A DNA stretch of 64,000 nucleotides from Microstegium vimineum (taxonomy: Eukaryota > Streptophyta > Magnoliopsida > Poales > Poaceae), in the NCBI GenBank assembly GCA_022036555.1, contig CM039141.1:6111773-6175772 (forward strand), in the 5' to 3' direction. Every line of letters starts with the position of its first letter. Within the stretch, counting starts at the first letter, position 1. The notes beneath the pieces were generated by a model that did no database searches, was not told the origin of the DNA, and was given only the letters and a program-made list of their open reading frames with translations. The position numbers and the translations under genes are program-made. This document shows, one piece after another, positions 46,013 to 57,800 of this stretch.

Positions 46013-47859
46013 ATGGATCATGGGTTGTGAGTTCCTCAATGAATGAATGATCTATTTTCCTTAGCATATAGTCAGGTAGTTGTCGATATTGTCTATTGCC
46101 ACCATTGCTAATGCTTGTCCTGCGACCTTTCTTAGGGCTTCTCAATTGGAACCTGCAAACTACTTTTCAAGAATAACTGTTGACGACAAAAAGTGTACTA
46201 CATGTATAAAGGACCGCACCACGAGGTTCTGGGCATCAAGATAATAAAAAACAACATTGGATCATCGTGTTTAGAGTCCGAACAAAAAAAGGAGGATTTT
46301 GGGCCTAGTCTGCCAAAAGTTATTTCTCTTTCATGGGCCTTTCTTACATGTTTAGCTGGTTTTTCTGCATAGTTTGCACATTGCACACATATATATATAT
46401 AGTAGCTTGAATTAGTAGTGCTCACCATCCCTAAGATGTAAGATAGTTGCTTCAGGTCGGTCTCTTTGAGCTCAGGTCAAGCATGCGCACACTCTGCAAC
46501 AAACTCACATCTACATAGACGGAACCAGGGGCGAACAGGACCATACCCCCCCTATGCATAAATTTTTTTGGAGAACCCCTATAATATCTATGCTACAAAG
46601 ACATACAAATTAAGGCTCAAATGAAAAAAAAATCTTTATTTTCCTTTGTAAAAAAGTTACTTCTATGTGTTATCATAACAAAAAAACTATGATTATATAG
46701 ATATTTATATTATATATATATATATACATTTTTACTAGTTATTATATTTTGTCTCACTACACTAGCCCTCCTTTCTCATTTTGATGGTTACGTCACTGCA
46801 CATCTATACCTTTCAACATTGATCATGGTTGTGAGTTCCTCGATGAATGAAGGACCTGTTTGTCTTAGCATATAGTCAGGCAGTTGTCGATATTGCCTAT
46901 TTCCAACATTGCTAATGCTTGTCCTGCACAATTTCTTAGGGCTTCTCTGGAGTGTGAAACACTTGCACCGGTACTACTACTGGAGGGCTCATCTGGAGTG
47001 AGAAACACATGCATCAATCTTGTAATGATCCTTCGAATACGCCCAATCGCCTATCTCATGCTAGCATCGATAGCAAGGTTTCTAAGAATTCCTCCAGCCA
47101 AGGACCAAGCCACTCCAGCCAAGGAGTCTAAAAGAACATTTAGTGCCAAAGAACAATTGGTAATCCATCATGTTTTGGTGGCTTGAAACATCCTGAAAGT
47201 TGTGTATGATGTGATAATAATCAACAAATCAAACGTAACATGATTCACAAATTGAAGGACTCTTTGACATTTACGCTGAACAATGAAATGCTACTGTATA
47301 TTGATTATGTTTGCAATACTATCTGTAGGGGCTCTGGCCCCTCTAGTTTTTTTTCAAAAAAGAAATTATATTTGCAATATTCACTAGTACCAAACGATAG
47401 AGGTTGGTTTTAGTTTAGCTTCAGTATGTATGTTGTACTAGAACATTGTTGCAGATAGCATGGCAGTAGAAATAAAAGGATTCGTGGCATTGTGTTCCTG
47501 TTTGATCTCGGTTAATTTTAAAGTTTTAACCTACTAGCTATATATATTGAGAGAGAGATATTGTATGCACATAGTATTTACCTCAAAACTTCGAGGAAAA
47601 ATATGGCGGTGGCGAACAAAAAAACGTCGTTATGACGAAGCATAGTCGGGTAACCACCGAGCACGACGGCGGTTGCCCAGGTGAAGGCCAGTGTGCCGAG
47701 GGCGTTGCCCAACCTTTCGATCAGTGCGACGCAGCGAACGAAGCAATTCAGCCGCCTTTCCGGCGTGGCTACGACCTCGCCCTGTTGCTCGCCGACGCCG
47801 CCATCAGCGGCTATGTGGACGTTGTGCTCTACCTCTACGCCGCTACTCTGGTGAGCCAT
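46013..47859 (-). pseudogene. Broken second copy of the BLE2-like gene
   Basis: Exon 1 is still open (47581-47859, start ATG, ERRLNCFVRCVALIERLGNALGTLAFTWAT, splice donor kept). The start of exon 2 lies near 47120-47205. It then jumps, after a deletion of about 1.6 kb, to the region matching RNLAIDASMRQ (46817-47100). A hAT element interrupts exon 2 at 46514-46798. The 3' end of exon 2 is recognisable at 46340-46500 (SRMVSTTNSS, ICVQCANYAEK). Another partial repeat of exon 2 lies at 46013-46145. Stops and shifts are frequent. No protein is expected. Confidence 0.85.
46514..46798. mobile_element. Non-autonomous hAT element
   Basis: Perfect 8-bp duplications CACATCTA at 46506-46513 and 46799-46806 flank 285 bp. 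The ends CATAGACGGAACCA and TGGTTACGTCACTG form an imperfect 14-bp inverted repeat. The 8-bp duplication is the hAT hallmark. It sits inside an exon of the broken BLE2-like copy. Confidence 0.85.
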
Positions 47860-48040
47860 GCTCGACTAAGTCACCGCCCGTGCTGTGCTTGGCTGGCTCT
47901 AGTGGTGAAGAAATTAAGAGAGCGGAGATCGAGGGTGACTGGGGAGCTGCATGAAGAGCACAACAGAGGAGACTGAGTTTGAAAGACTAAGGCAGACAGA
48001 CAGAAAAGGTGTATATGTATAGTGAGCAGGGGGTGCCTAT

Positions 48041-48186
48041 GCACCCCCAAAATTTTAAAAAATAGTTATATTCATCAAATTTTTACCATATAGGCGCCCC
48101 CATGACATAAGAGGCACCCCCAAAATTTTAAAAAATAGTTATATTGATCAAATTTTTACCATATAGACGCCCCCATGACATAAGTC
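48041..48186. repeat. 73-bp tandem duplication
   Basis: Two units begin at 48041 and 48114 with GCACCCCCAAAATTTT and continue through 'caaatttttaccatata'. They look like part of a degenerate transposon rather than a gene. Confidence 0.88.
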
Positions 48187-50472
48187 TATGCACCTACAAG
48201 GTAAGTGCATCCCCCTCAAATTTTCTCTAGCTTCGCCACTATGTATGGTCATGCGCTGGATGAAAGTTTCTTTCTTTCCATGATGCATGATGGATTGAAG
48301 GGCACTAATTGTCGAGCAACGTTATGGCCACTAAGGACGTCCGCAATGGAAGGGGTAAGGAGGGGTAGTAAGACCAAACTGCTCGTAAGATACATTGTGG
48401 AGAAGAAAAGGAAACGGAAAGTAGCATTCTCTGGTAGTAGCGCTACTATCTAGTAACAAGAGTAAAAAAATCTTATTCTCTCTCACTTTCGCTCCCGTCG
48501 GATGTTGCTGCACTATGCGATACCTGCCATCTGCACCTGCTCCTGGACCATGTACTTCTTGCCAGATGAACATTGTGTGGGTATTTTGATGCTTACTGTC
48601 GTCTGCTCCTTAGCCTCACCTATAGATGTCCATTGTGTCGTGTCGTGTTAGACCATGTCATGTCTCCTCGGGCCGTCGTGCTCGACGGACGGTTCCTAGT
48701 CGTGCTACGTGGCTGGCTGCCAGCCCAAGGCATGGCCCGCGGGCTGTTTTGCCGTTATGGGCCACCCGTCGTGCCGTGTCGGTCCATGGCTTCTCATGCG
48801 AGAAACACTTCAAAATTCTCATAAGTGTTCATCATTTTCAGTTTTTTCATAAGTGTTCATCGTTTTTAACAAACAACTCAATCACAAATCATTTTAACAA
48901 GTCATTTTAACCGAATTAGCCGTTGAAATAATAATCACCGGTCGCTCCAGTACCACCTCTGGCTAGCTAGAGGAAGGATGAAGCTCACGAGCCGATCGAC
49001 CAGGGAAAGCCGACCTCCTCTTCAGCAGTCGGCGAATGGCCCCTCCTCGTTACCACAGCTAGAGAGAGGCCGGTAGCGGCCTCGGGGGAGATCTGCAACC
49101 AGCGGATGCGGAGCAGTGTTCCGTGAGGACTGAGGAGAGGGACGGCCGGCGGCGCTGCGTCTGCGTGCGTGGGAAAAGATTTCTCCGTGAACAAGAGTCC
49201 AAGACACAGCAAAGGTAACGTACGCTACGTACACGGTATAGAACATCCCCTAATATATCCTTCTCTCCATTACTGATTTATTTTATATTATTTTTCTTTC
49301 TTAAATTATTTATTTTTTAAAATAAAAAAATACAAAGTAGTGAAACCCCAAAAGAATGTAAAACAATTTAAACTTTAACTAAATTTATATAAAAATATCA
49401 ATATTCGTGATATGAAATTGATATTATTAGATTAGTTATAGAATATATTTTCATAATAAAATTATTTAAAGACATAAATGTTAATATTATTTGATATAAA
49501 ATTAGACTGGTACACTTTTATAATTACTTTCTCTTAGGGACGGAGGTAGTACTAGTAGTGCTTTAACAAGCAGCACCAGGCTCTAGCCGTCCAGCCTTCA
49601 TCGGCAAATGCAGCAACACATGCCCTTGTGGCCACCGGCCTTATCCTGGCCATTGGTTTGCTTGTGGGTCCCACTGCTGCTGCTGCCAACTCCTGCCTCA
49701 GCTGCGCTGCTTGCTGCCACTTTATCCCGCCCATGCAAAGATACTTGTTGTTGGCATCAATCTTGATGCCCCTTGTCCGGCCAGGATAAGCCTGATGTTC
49801 ACAAGGGCATGTGAAAATTCTAATTTGAGCCTTCATCGCATTCCAACACTGTTGTTTTCTGTTACACGCGCGAGGGATCGACGACCATGCGTGTTTTAGT
49901 GGTTTTTTTTGGCACTGATTGATTGATGCACACTTTTTGTCGGTGCCTTCTTTTCTTCTGTTTTGTCATGGTCATGGCGCATTTCCTCCGCCAGCGAAAT
50001 GCAGTCCTTGTCCTAATTTTCATGAGGACATCGACGTTAGTCTTCAACCTTTCTGCACACCGGGACCGGGCCAGGGAAGATTTGCAAATTTGAGAAATAA
50101 AGCAAGGATTTGTACTTAAGTGCAAGGCCTGATACGTACCCTCATCAACCATTTTTCTAGCTAGACCGTATGTACCGCGAATACATATTTCATTCCGAGA
50201 AAGTAGAGTTTATTTAAACACATATTACAGAGACACGCATAGTAACATCCAGCGGTCCCAAAAACACATAGAGCAGCAAAAGAAAAAAAAGAAAAAATAC
50301 AAGCATGCACGTCCTATATATCACTGAGACACTGACAACTTGATACCTATGACAAAAGACAACAACGCAGCGGCACGTAGTGGAGCCGCACAGCACATCA
50401 AGCACCGCGACTTTTCACGTACGACGTGGTCAACACTCAACAGTCACACACGATTGCATTCTCCAGCTGCGA
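48187..50472. other. Intergenic region, no gene recognised
   Basis: It contains a GC-rich patch (48630-48800), a short minus-strand open frame of unknown nature (48985-49246), AT-rich DNA, and a 'ggacggaggtagta' Stowaway-like end at 49540-49553 without a clear partner. An inverted repeat at 49617-49813 is listed separately. The last ~250 bp are probably 3' UTR of the CXE gene at 50473. Confidence 0.5.
49617..49813. repeat. Inverted repeat, 35-bp arms, 127-bp loop
   Basis: The arms 49617-49651 and 49779-49813 pair at 26 of 35 positions. Perfect stems of 12 and 14 bp flank a 9-base mismatched block. The large central mismatch argues against an ordinary microRNA precursor. Confidence 0.7.
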
Positions 50473-51543
50473 TCAAGCACTCGACTCCATGAACGCCTTC
50501 ATCTTCTCCGTGAGCTTGCCGGTCTCAGGGAGCCCGGGGAACCAGAAGAAGCCATGAATCGCCTCATCGAACTCCACCAGCCGCACAGCCTTCCCCTTCT
50601 TACCCAGCACGCCGGCGTACTGCCGTTGCCAGTCCTGCAGAGGGTCGAGCCCGCCGACAACCACCATCGCCGGCGGGAAGCCGTCCGCCAGGTCGTCGGC
50701 GCTCTCGTCGGTCACGTGCGCGGCGGGGTGGTTCCGGTCGGCGCCGTCCGGCAGGAACGCCCGCCACGCCCAGTCCGAGTCCCGCACGGTCACCACCCAC
50801 GCCTTCCCGTCCAGCCTCTCCTCCGAGCCCGTGCGCGCCTCTCCGCCGAAGAACGGCTGTATCAGGACGGCGCCGGCGAGGCGCAGGATGGTGGTGGGGC
50901 TGGACTTGGATGCTGGCGCCATGCTGCTGGCCGCCGTCCAGCGCTGGGCCACGTGGTGTGCGATGTTGCCGCCAGCGCTGTCCCCGGCGAGGAAGCACCG
51001 CGAGAGGTCCACGGGGACGGCGACGACGTCGTCGGGGAGGCCGCCAGCGGAGGCGAGGTGCCGCAGCACGTCCACGCCATCTTCGTACGCCGCGGGGCAC
51101 CGGTGCTCGGGTGCCAGGCGGTAGTTCACGGACACCACGACGGCGTTTAGGCCGTGGCAGAACCGGCGGCACATGTCGTCGTACGGGATGGACGCGGCGG
51201 ACAGCAGTGTGAATGCGCCGCCGTGGAAGTAGACCAGCACGGGGACCGGCGCCGCCTGCGACGACGACGACGGCGAGAACACACGAGCCCAGAGCCCACG
51301 GGACGCGTCGATGGTGACGTCCGCGGACCGGACGCCGTTCTTGTCCGGACGGGCGCTGGCGCGGGCCGGGCGGTCGACGGCGGAGAAGAAGCGGCGGTGG
51401 ACCGTGCCGCTGCGGCTCATGGCGATCCTGCCGACGGCGACGATGATGTAGAGCTGGAGCTGCACCATCCATGGCAGCGCTGGTGGCGGCGCGCCGCGTG
51501 CCATTTCTCGCCCGTTGCTGCCACCTTCCACCTCCATTTCCAT
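50473..51543 (-). CDS. CXE-type carboxylesterase, intact
   Basis: Alpha/beta-hydrolase of the plant CXE group (CXE18-like N-terminus); soluble esterase, natural substrate unknown. Single exon, 356 residues from ATG at 51543 (MEMEVEGG). The open frame continues upstream to 51681, but that part is unlike the family. Motifs are HGGA at 107-110 (oxyanion hole; the family more often has HGGG), YRLAPEHRCPAAYEDG, Ser189 in GDSAGG, Asp300 in GGLDPLQDWQ and His330 in AIHGFF. The triad and spacing are complete. It lies head-to-tail with the gene at 52966-54057, about 1.4 kb away. The GC-rich sequence makes long false frames in other phases. Confidence 0.93.
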   Translation of the reverse strand: MEMEVEGGSNGREMARGAPPPALPWMVQLQLYIIVAVGRIAMSRSGTVHRRFFSAVDRPARASARPDKNGVRSADVTIDASRGLWARVFSPSSSSQAAPVPVLVYFHGGAFTLLSAASIPYDDMCRRFCHGLNAVVVSVNYRLAPEHRCPAAYEDGVDVLRHLASAGGLPDDVVAVPVDLSRCFLAGDSAGGNIAHHVAQRWTAASSMAPASKSSPTTILRLAGAVLIQPFFGGEARTGSEERLDGKAWVVTVRDSDWAWRAFLPDGADRNHPAAHVTDESADDLADGFPPAMVVVGGLDPLQDWQRQYAGVLGKKGKAVRLVEFDEAIHGFFWFPGLPETGKLTEKMKAFMESSA

Positions 51544-52965
51544 CTCGCAATTAGTCTTTAGCTGATGCGTTGGAGATGGTGTACTGATTACGTACTGAAT
51601 TAGTAGTAAGCCACAGACACGACGATTGATGCATCTTCTTATCCTGCTACGTACTCGTACTGGGCGGGCCCATCCGCCCATGCTGCATGCCTAAAGCATG
51701 CATCTAACCCGAGCCAACCACACTCATCCAGTAGTCACCCTGTCACCATCGACCACATCTAACGATTTGGATTCAACGATCCAAGAATTCATGTCTAAAA
51801 TAATATATATTAATTAAGACAAACTAGCAATTCATCTCCAAATAGATAGTACTTACGTCCATGTGAAAACACAGTTCGTGAAGGTCAATTTGAATTGTAA
51901 TTGATCTCAAAGTAAATCGTAAAGAAAAAAAAATCTACATAAGTTACTCATATAAATTATAGTTAGTAAATACCAAAGTCCAAAGTTAAAACTTACAGAA
52001 AACAGTAATTTGAAATAAACACCTAAATAAAGGTTACTGTATGCTAAATAAATGTAAAAAAGGATAAGAGTGTCTTTCACTCTAGGGACTAAACTTACCA
52101 CATTAATGGTCTAGATATATCAAAGATATAGGAAATAAATAAATAAATACTCCGTGCATATAGTCCCGATACAGAGGACATAGCAGTGTAGGATTTAATC
52201 TGGTATAAGTGCTGGAATGGTCTACATCTATCAAAATATATTATATATATAGAAAATACACATAAATAAGTACTTCAATGCATATATACCGATAGAATGT
52301 AGGATCTAATCGACGTTACGATTAAATTTGTCATGGTGATAAAAAAAGGAATGCAGAAAGAATTACACGTCTGCACAAAGAGGTATCCAAAAGTGGCATG
52401 CCATAGGTCTCGCATGAAAAACAATCAATCTTTTATCACGTCGTGCTTAAAACTCCAATTTCTATGTTTCATTGATATAGCTCTAACCTCTAAGCTCGTG
52501 AGTCGCCTTTCCTTCGTGGCCGAAAAAATTTGCATCATTCTTGATGTGGACAAAGGGAAAAAGACAAAGTGTCGATTCTAATTCTCACCCGCTCTTAACC
52601 CTGCATCTCCACCAGAATCATTCCATCAAAGAATAAAGAAAGAATGAAGAAGTGAAGTTTAAAAAACAGAAATAGAAAACTCTACCAAACCCTTAATAAT
52701 TAATTAATGAAGAAACAATTTATAAGAGGCTTGATAGTGGTTTATAAAGGAATGGAGTGACCACAAGGAAACATAAGTCTAACTCATTTGACATGAATAT
52801 AAATTGTACATATGACAATAGTTTTAAGTGAAGAATGATAGTTGTACACAGTTCGTACACACATGGATATCAATACGTAGACGTGGACAAAAACATTTGC
52901 ACGGGCCACGTAGGTCCACGTTGCTTCCGCCGGCGGGGACCCCTTAAGTTACGGTTGATGATTAG
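51544..52965. other. Spacer between tandem CXE genes
   Basis: It holds the upstream region of the 50473-51543 gene and the 3' flank of the next copy. AT-rich, no transposon ends or genes recognised. Confidence 0.55.
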
Positions 52966-54057
52966 TCAAGCAGCCGAGTCGGACGATACGTTGCTGTCAT
53001 CTATGAGCATGAAGATGAACGCCTTCATCGCCTCCACGAGCCTAGCGCAGTCGGGGAGCTCGGGGAACCAGAAGAAGCCGTGAATCGCTTCATCGAACTC
53101 CACCACCTGCACCGTCTTCCCCGCCCGCCGCAGCACGTCGGCGTACCGCCTCTGCCAATCCTGCAGCGGGTCGAGGCCACCGATGACCACCATCACCGGC
53201 GGAAAGCCTTCCACAAGGCCGGCGTTCTCATCGGTCACGTGCGCGGCGTGGTGGTTCCGGTCGGCGCCTTCTTCCGGCAGGAACGCCCGCCACATCCAGT
53301 CCGAGCCGCGCACGGTCACCACCGGCACCTTCCCGTCCAGCCTGAGCTCCGTGTCCGTCCGCTCCTCGCCGCCCAAGTACGGCTGCACCAGCACGACGCC
53401 CACAAGGCGGAATTGATTGGAACCCGGCGTGGACGAGGAGGAGGAGGAGGCGGCGGCGGCTTCCGTCCAGCGCTGCGCCACGTGGTGGGCGATGTTGGCG
53501 CCGGCGCTGTCCCCGGCGAGGAAGCAGCGGGAGAGGTCCACCGGGACGTCTACGCTGTCGGGGAGGCCTTCGAAGGCGAGGTGCCGGAGCACGTCGACGC
53601 CGTCATCGTACGCGTCGGGGTAGCGGTGCTCGGGGGCGAGGCGGTATTCGACGGACACGACGACGGCGCGTAGCGCGTGGCAGAACCGGCGGCACATGGC
53701 GTCGTAAGGGATCGAGGCTGCGGAGAGCAGCGCGAACGCGCCGCCGTGGAAGTAGACCACGACGGGGAGCGGCGGGGATGCGGGCGCGGACGACGGCCAG
53801 AACACGCGCGCCCACAGGCGGCGCGACGCCTCTACGTCCACGTCGACGGACCGGACGCCGTGCGCGTCCGGGCGCTCGCTGGCGCGGGCATGGAAGTCGA
53901 AGAAGTTGAAGAGGGAGCGGTTGATCGTGCCGTCGCGACGCATCGAGAGGCCGGCGACAAATTCGAGACAGAAGAGCATGAGCCGCACCTTCCACGGCAG
54001 GGCCGGCGCCCTGTGCGGCGCTCCATCCCCAGTGCCAGTGCCGGCGGCGGCTTCCAT
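52966..54057 (-). CDS. CXE-type carboxylesterase, intact
   Basis: Single exon, 363 residues from ATG at 54057 (MEAAAGTGTG). CXE features are ALPWKVRL near the start, HGGA at 104-107, YRLAPEHRYPDAYDDG, Ser184 in GDSAGA (final Gly replaced by Ala), Asp296 in GGLDPLQDWQ and His326 in AIHGFF. A serine-rich insert (about 204-210) lies after the nucleophile helix, in the variable cap region. The C-terminal tail (IDDSNVSSDSAA) is longer than in its neighbours. It is the closest relative of the fragment at 42795-43029, with which it shares leader sequence. It is predicted to be an active esterase of unknown substrate. Confidence 0.93.
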   Translation of the reverse strand: MEAAAGTGTGDGAPHRAPALPWKVRLMLFCLEFVAGLSMRRDGTINRSLFNFFDFHARASERPDAHGVRSVDVDVEASRRLWARVFWPSSAPASPPLPVVVYFHGGAFALLSAASIPYDAMCRRFCHALRAVVVSVEYRLAPEHRYPDAYDDGVDVLRHLAFEGLPDSVDVPVDLSRCFLAGDSAGANIAHHVAQRWTEAAAASSSSSSTPGSNQFRLVGVVLVQPYLGGEERTDTELRLDGKVPVVTVRGSDWMWRAFLPEEGADRNHHAAHVTDENAGLVEGFPPVMVVIGGLDPLQDWQRRYADVLRRAGKTVQVVEFDEAIHGFFWFPELPDCARLVEAMKAFIFMLIDDSNVSSDSAA

Positions 54058-54658
54058 CTCGCTAGCTAGCTCTCGCTCTTGGGATGGTGGAACGTTGCTG
54101 AAATCATATATTTCTTGTGAGTACTGTTAAGCCACACGTAGTATTGTCTACGGAGTAGCAAGTTTCCACACAGTGTCACACATGGGATGATCTTATCCAG
54201 GTGATGTTTGATGGTCGTTGACTCGTCGTCAAACCGGAATGCCAACCAAAACTAGTACTCACTCATACGCCTAGCCGAATTCAATAAGGTGTTGCTACTT
54301 AATAAATAAATAAATAAATAAGGTGTTGCTGTCGCTGCCGGTGCAATCCTCCAAACAACACTCGATCATCCATCCATCTATACTGATCGGTATTGCACTG
54401 CCAAGCACGTAGGTACGTCGTGCCATCGCGGCGGTGGCCTGCCGTGAAGACTGAAGACCGCCTGGACGCCGGGTTGTTGTTCATTTAACCATTTTCTGTT
54501 GCGTGTGTGCGTGTGCGTCTACAGCTGATGATCATCGTCTCCGCTAACATCGCGCAGTCGAACGCGAGCCACGATGGCACCAGACCCAGACCCACCACGA
54601 GGCGCTGCCCTCCATAGCGGAAACGGCAAACAGAGCGACGCCATGTGGTTTTTGTTTC
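54058..54658. other. CXE upstream region
   Basis: Probable promoter and leader of the 52966-54057 gene. It contains a short TAAA-type microsatellite at about 54298-54321. The Copia-2 insertion begins at 54659. No other feature seen. Confidence 0.5.
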
Positions 54659-54896
54659 TGTTGTGAAACGACATCTATTGACGAACAGACACCTCTTCGC
54701 GAACAGAAGTGATCTTATCCATCAATTACAGGATCAATGGATAGGATTAGACAGTTAGTTTAGTCCTAAAGGGCATGTCTTTTGGGAACAGTCGTGTCCC
54801 TTCGTCACACCCCTTCATATGTATATATATCTAAGAGATCAATGAAACAAAGACAGTTCTTCCAATCACTTGTTCATTTGCATTTACTTCATAACA
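54659..54896 (+). repeat. Copia-2 5' LTR
   Basis: 238 bp, about 94% identical to the 3' LTR by hand count apart from two length differences. It contains 'tatatatatctaagagatc', perhaps the promoter. Confidence 0.9.
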
Positions 54897-57800
54897 TGTT
54901 ATCAGCACTTTGCTCACGACTTCATGAAGTTCGCAACAACGTAAAGCTGTGAACAATAGAAGAACAACAAACGCACGTATGCCTCCTCTGCACCATCACC
55001 GGCCAAATGGCCCTCTCTCTCTCTGCTTTTTCTCCAACAAGAAGAAGCAGTTGCTGTTTTGCTACGGCCAGGCTGATAAAGCATCCGGATGCATCCATAT
55101 ACTGTAAGATCGTACTTGATTTCTTCAATTCAATGTTATGTTCTTACTTTTGATGGCAATTTGGCATCGGAGGCATACGAGTTCGCCACCATATCTAGCA
55201 CCTCCACGTGCTCCTGATGCCTAATGGCGGCGACTGCGTCCAAACTATTTGGATGGCGGCGATGGCATGCAAGAACGGTGGCCGAACGCCCTGCTCTAGC
55301 AGTGGCCCGCTGCCCCAGGCCGGACAGCCCAGGCCCCGCGGCCGATGGCTCCTACGCCAGCATTCGGGCGCCATTTTACAGAATCTGACTATGGATTAAA
55401 TCCTAGTTTCTATTGACCCATTAGACTATTTACTGTTTTATTTATTTACGGTGTGAATCCGCATAAGACACTTTCTGAGTCCCTAGCGATTCTAGGTTGT
55501 AAATTTAATAGTAATCCATGTTGATGAACAATTATGTTTAGTCTCTGACTTTAACACTAATTGTACCCATGATGTTTTACTATTGTAAAATGTCCATTAG
55601 TGTATTGTTCAAAATATTTGTTTTATTATATGGCAAATTGAATACAGTACACTTCTATCAATCATGATCTTGTAATTTATTTCCAATTGATCATTTTACA
55701 TTTAAGCCCATAGGCTTTTAACATGTCTGTAGAGTACTATATTTACCTCATGTAAATACTCAATTTAAACTCCGTGTTTAAAATGAATTATGATGCATAA
55801 TATTTACTTCATGGAAATATATATTTTTGAGACTATGCGTTATCAAAATTTACATCATAATAGGTACTGTTATAGATGATCAAGTTTACCATAGTAAATT
55901 CATACATTCCGGTCCTATATTTACTGAAAATTTCTGTAGTGTTCAAAGAGTTTGTCCAAATTGGCAAATCCAATATACTACTATTATTACATGGTTCAAA
56001 GCGTCTGTCTAAATTGTCAAACCCAATAAACATGTATTATTATTATTACATTCAAAGAGTCTATCCAAATTGGCAAACCCAATAAACATGTAATATTATT
56101 ATCACGACCTTTTCATGTTAAGCCCATTTAAGCTTTATTCAAAGCTCATAGTGCTTTACATTTTTAATGCAAAATTGATTAAGTGTATTACCTTATTATT
56201 TGTATAACACAGATATTCCATATTATATGTTGGTCATACATAAGGTAGTACCAAGTTACTACTGCGGGATCTACACTACGTTCATAACTTAGTGATTGTC
56301 CTCAACGTGCGTAACCAACATCAGAAATCGGAATATATGGTCTACATCTTTTCACAAGATGACTACCATTAATTCACATTCCTATTGGCCATACACAAGG
56401 TAGTACCAAGTTACTACTGCAGGATCTACACTACGTTTATAACTTAGTTACGTGCGTACCCAATTCGTTTGCGGATTAACTAAGGTCTACATCAACTTTT
56501 TCGTTTGCGGATTAACTAAAGTCTACATCAACTTTTTGATGATTACCTTAAAATGTGTTTACACAAATTGCATACACTATTTGGCATCTACTATAAATGA
56601 TGTCCATATTATTAGAGGTGTACATCTTTATGATGACTACCTCCAATTGTTAGCATAAATATGAGGTTCACACTATTGACCATACAAGACTCATCTTGTT
56701 TCCAAATTTATTTTGCATTAATTAATACAACACTACCATAGCAATTAAATTTACCCTTAGGTAAATTCAGAAAATCTATGGTTTAAACCTTGTTAGAATA
56801 CCGACCACGAAAGAGTTTGACCTCTCGCTCTTGATGGTTACCATTATCTAACATGGTCAAAGGACGTAATGTTAAACTTAATGTTCTATGGACTCTATAA
56901 ATACTTGATGCTCCTCATAAGAGAGCATCTCCTATTCTGATCAATTTAATTATGGAGTTTTATTAAAATAAAGCATCATACAAATCCAAATCACACTATG
57001 TGTATCTCAATGGATATAAATTAATGCACAATATGGCTAGATTTCTAAGAGTGATATGAACATATGGCAATAATTTTGCCCAATGCCAACTATGATTGGC
57101 CATAATTTTATCTCTAAGACTTTATGTCCATTTGAGAATAGAATTATGTTGTTCCCCAAAAATTCTCTATATTATGTTCTTGCGATTCTCGTAACTTACC
57201 ATATGTATTCTAGATTAATTTCTATATTACTTCAGATCTAAGTGTATGATAAACTCTTATTGAGGAATCATCATTAGCATTGTAGTGATGCTCTATCATC
57301 TGAAGTAGATTGAATTTTTAGAATCATGACAAGTTCGATGCCATATTATGTCATCCAAAGAACTTTAATGGTAAGATTCAACACAATAAAAAGAAGTAAT
57401 CCCATGCATTTCTCAGGGTCAGAGCATTTTTCAAACATGACAAAGTCATACTTTGTCTCAATTGTGGATGTTATAACCACACAACTTGGAAATAACATGG
57501 CTTGAGACATTTAGTTGATCAGTATTTGAAATCCATTGAACATAAATATCCGGTTCAACAATAAAGATGTGAAGTACGCTTCAATCTTCAACCTGCCACC
57601 ACCAGGAAGGCTTGTTGTTCACAACTAGTTTCATGAAGGAACCAAGTAGCAACCAAACACTTAATTAATAAGTGGATCTTATGAGCATGGATAAGACGAT
57701 CATCGAATTTACTTCGCTTGATCCATTTTGGAGATCAAAATTTATCTCCCATTCACAAAGATACATAGTATCTATGTCCCATTTTAGTGTTGTAATATAA

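Noticed and set aside
49540..49553. Stowaway MITE end
   Set aside because: The characteristic string is present, but no inverted partner or TA-flanked element could be defined.
51544..51681. 46-residue N-terminal extension of the CXE gene
   Set aside because: Not similar to the family and lacks the alanine/proline-rich CXE start. The ATG at 51543 gives normal length.
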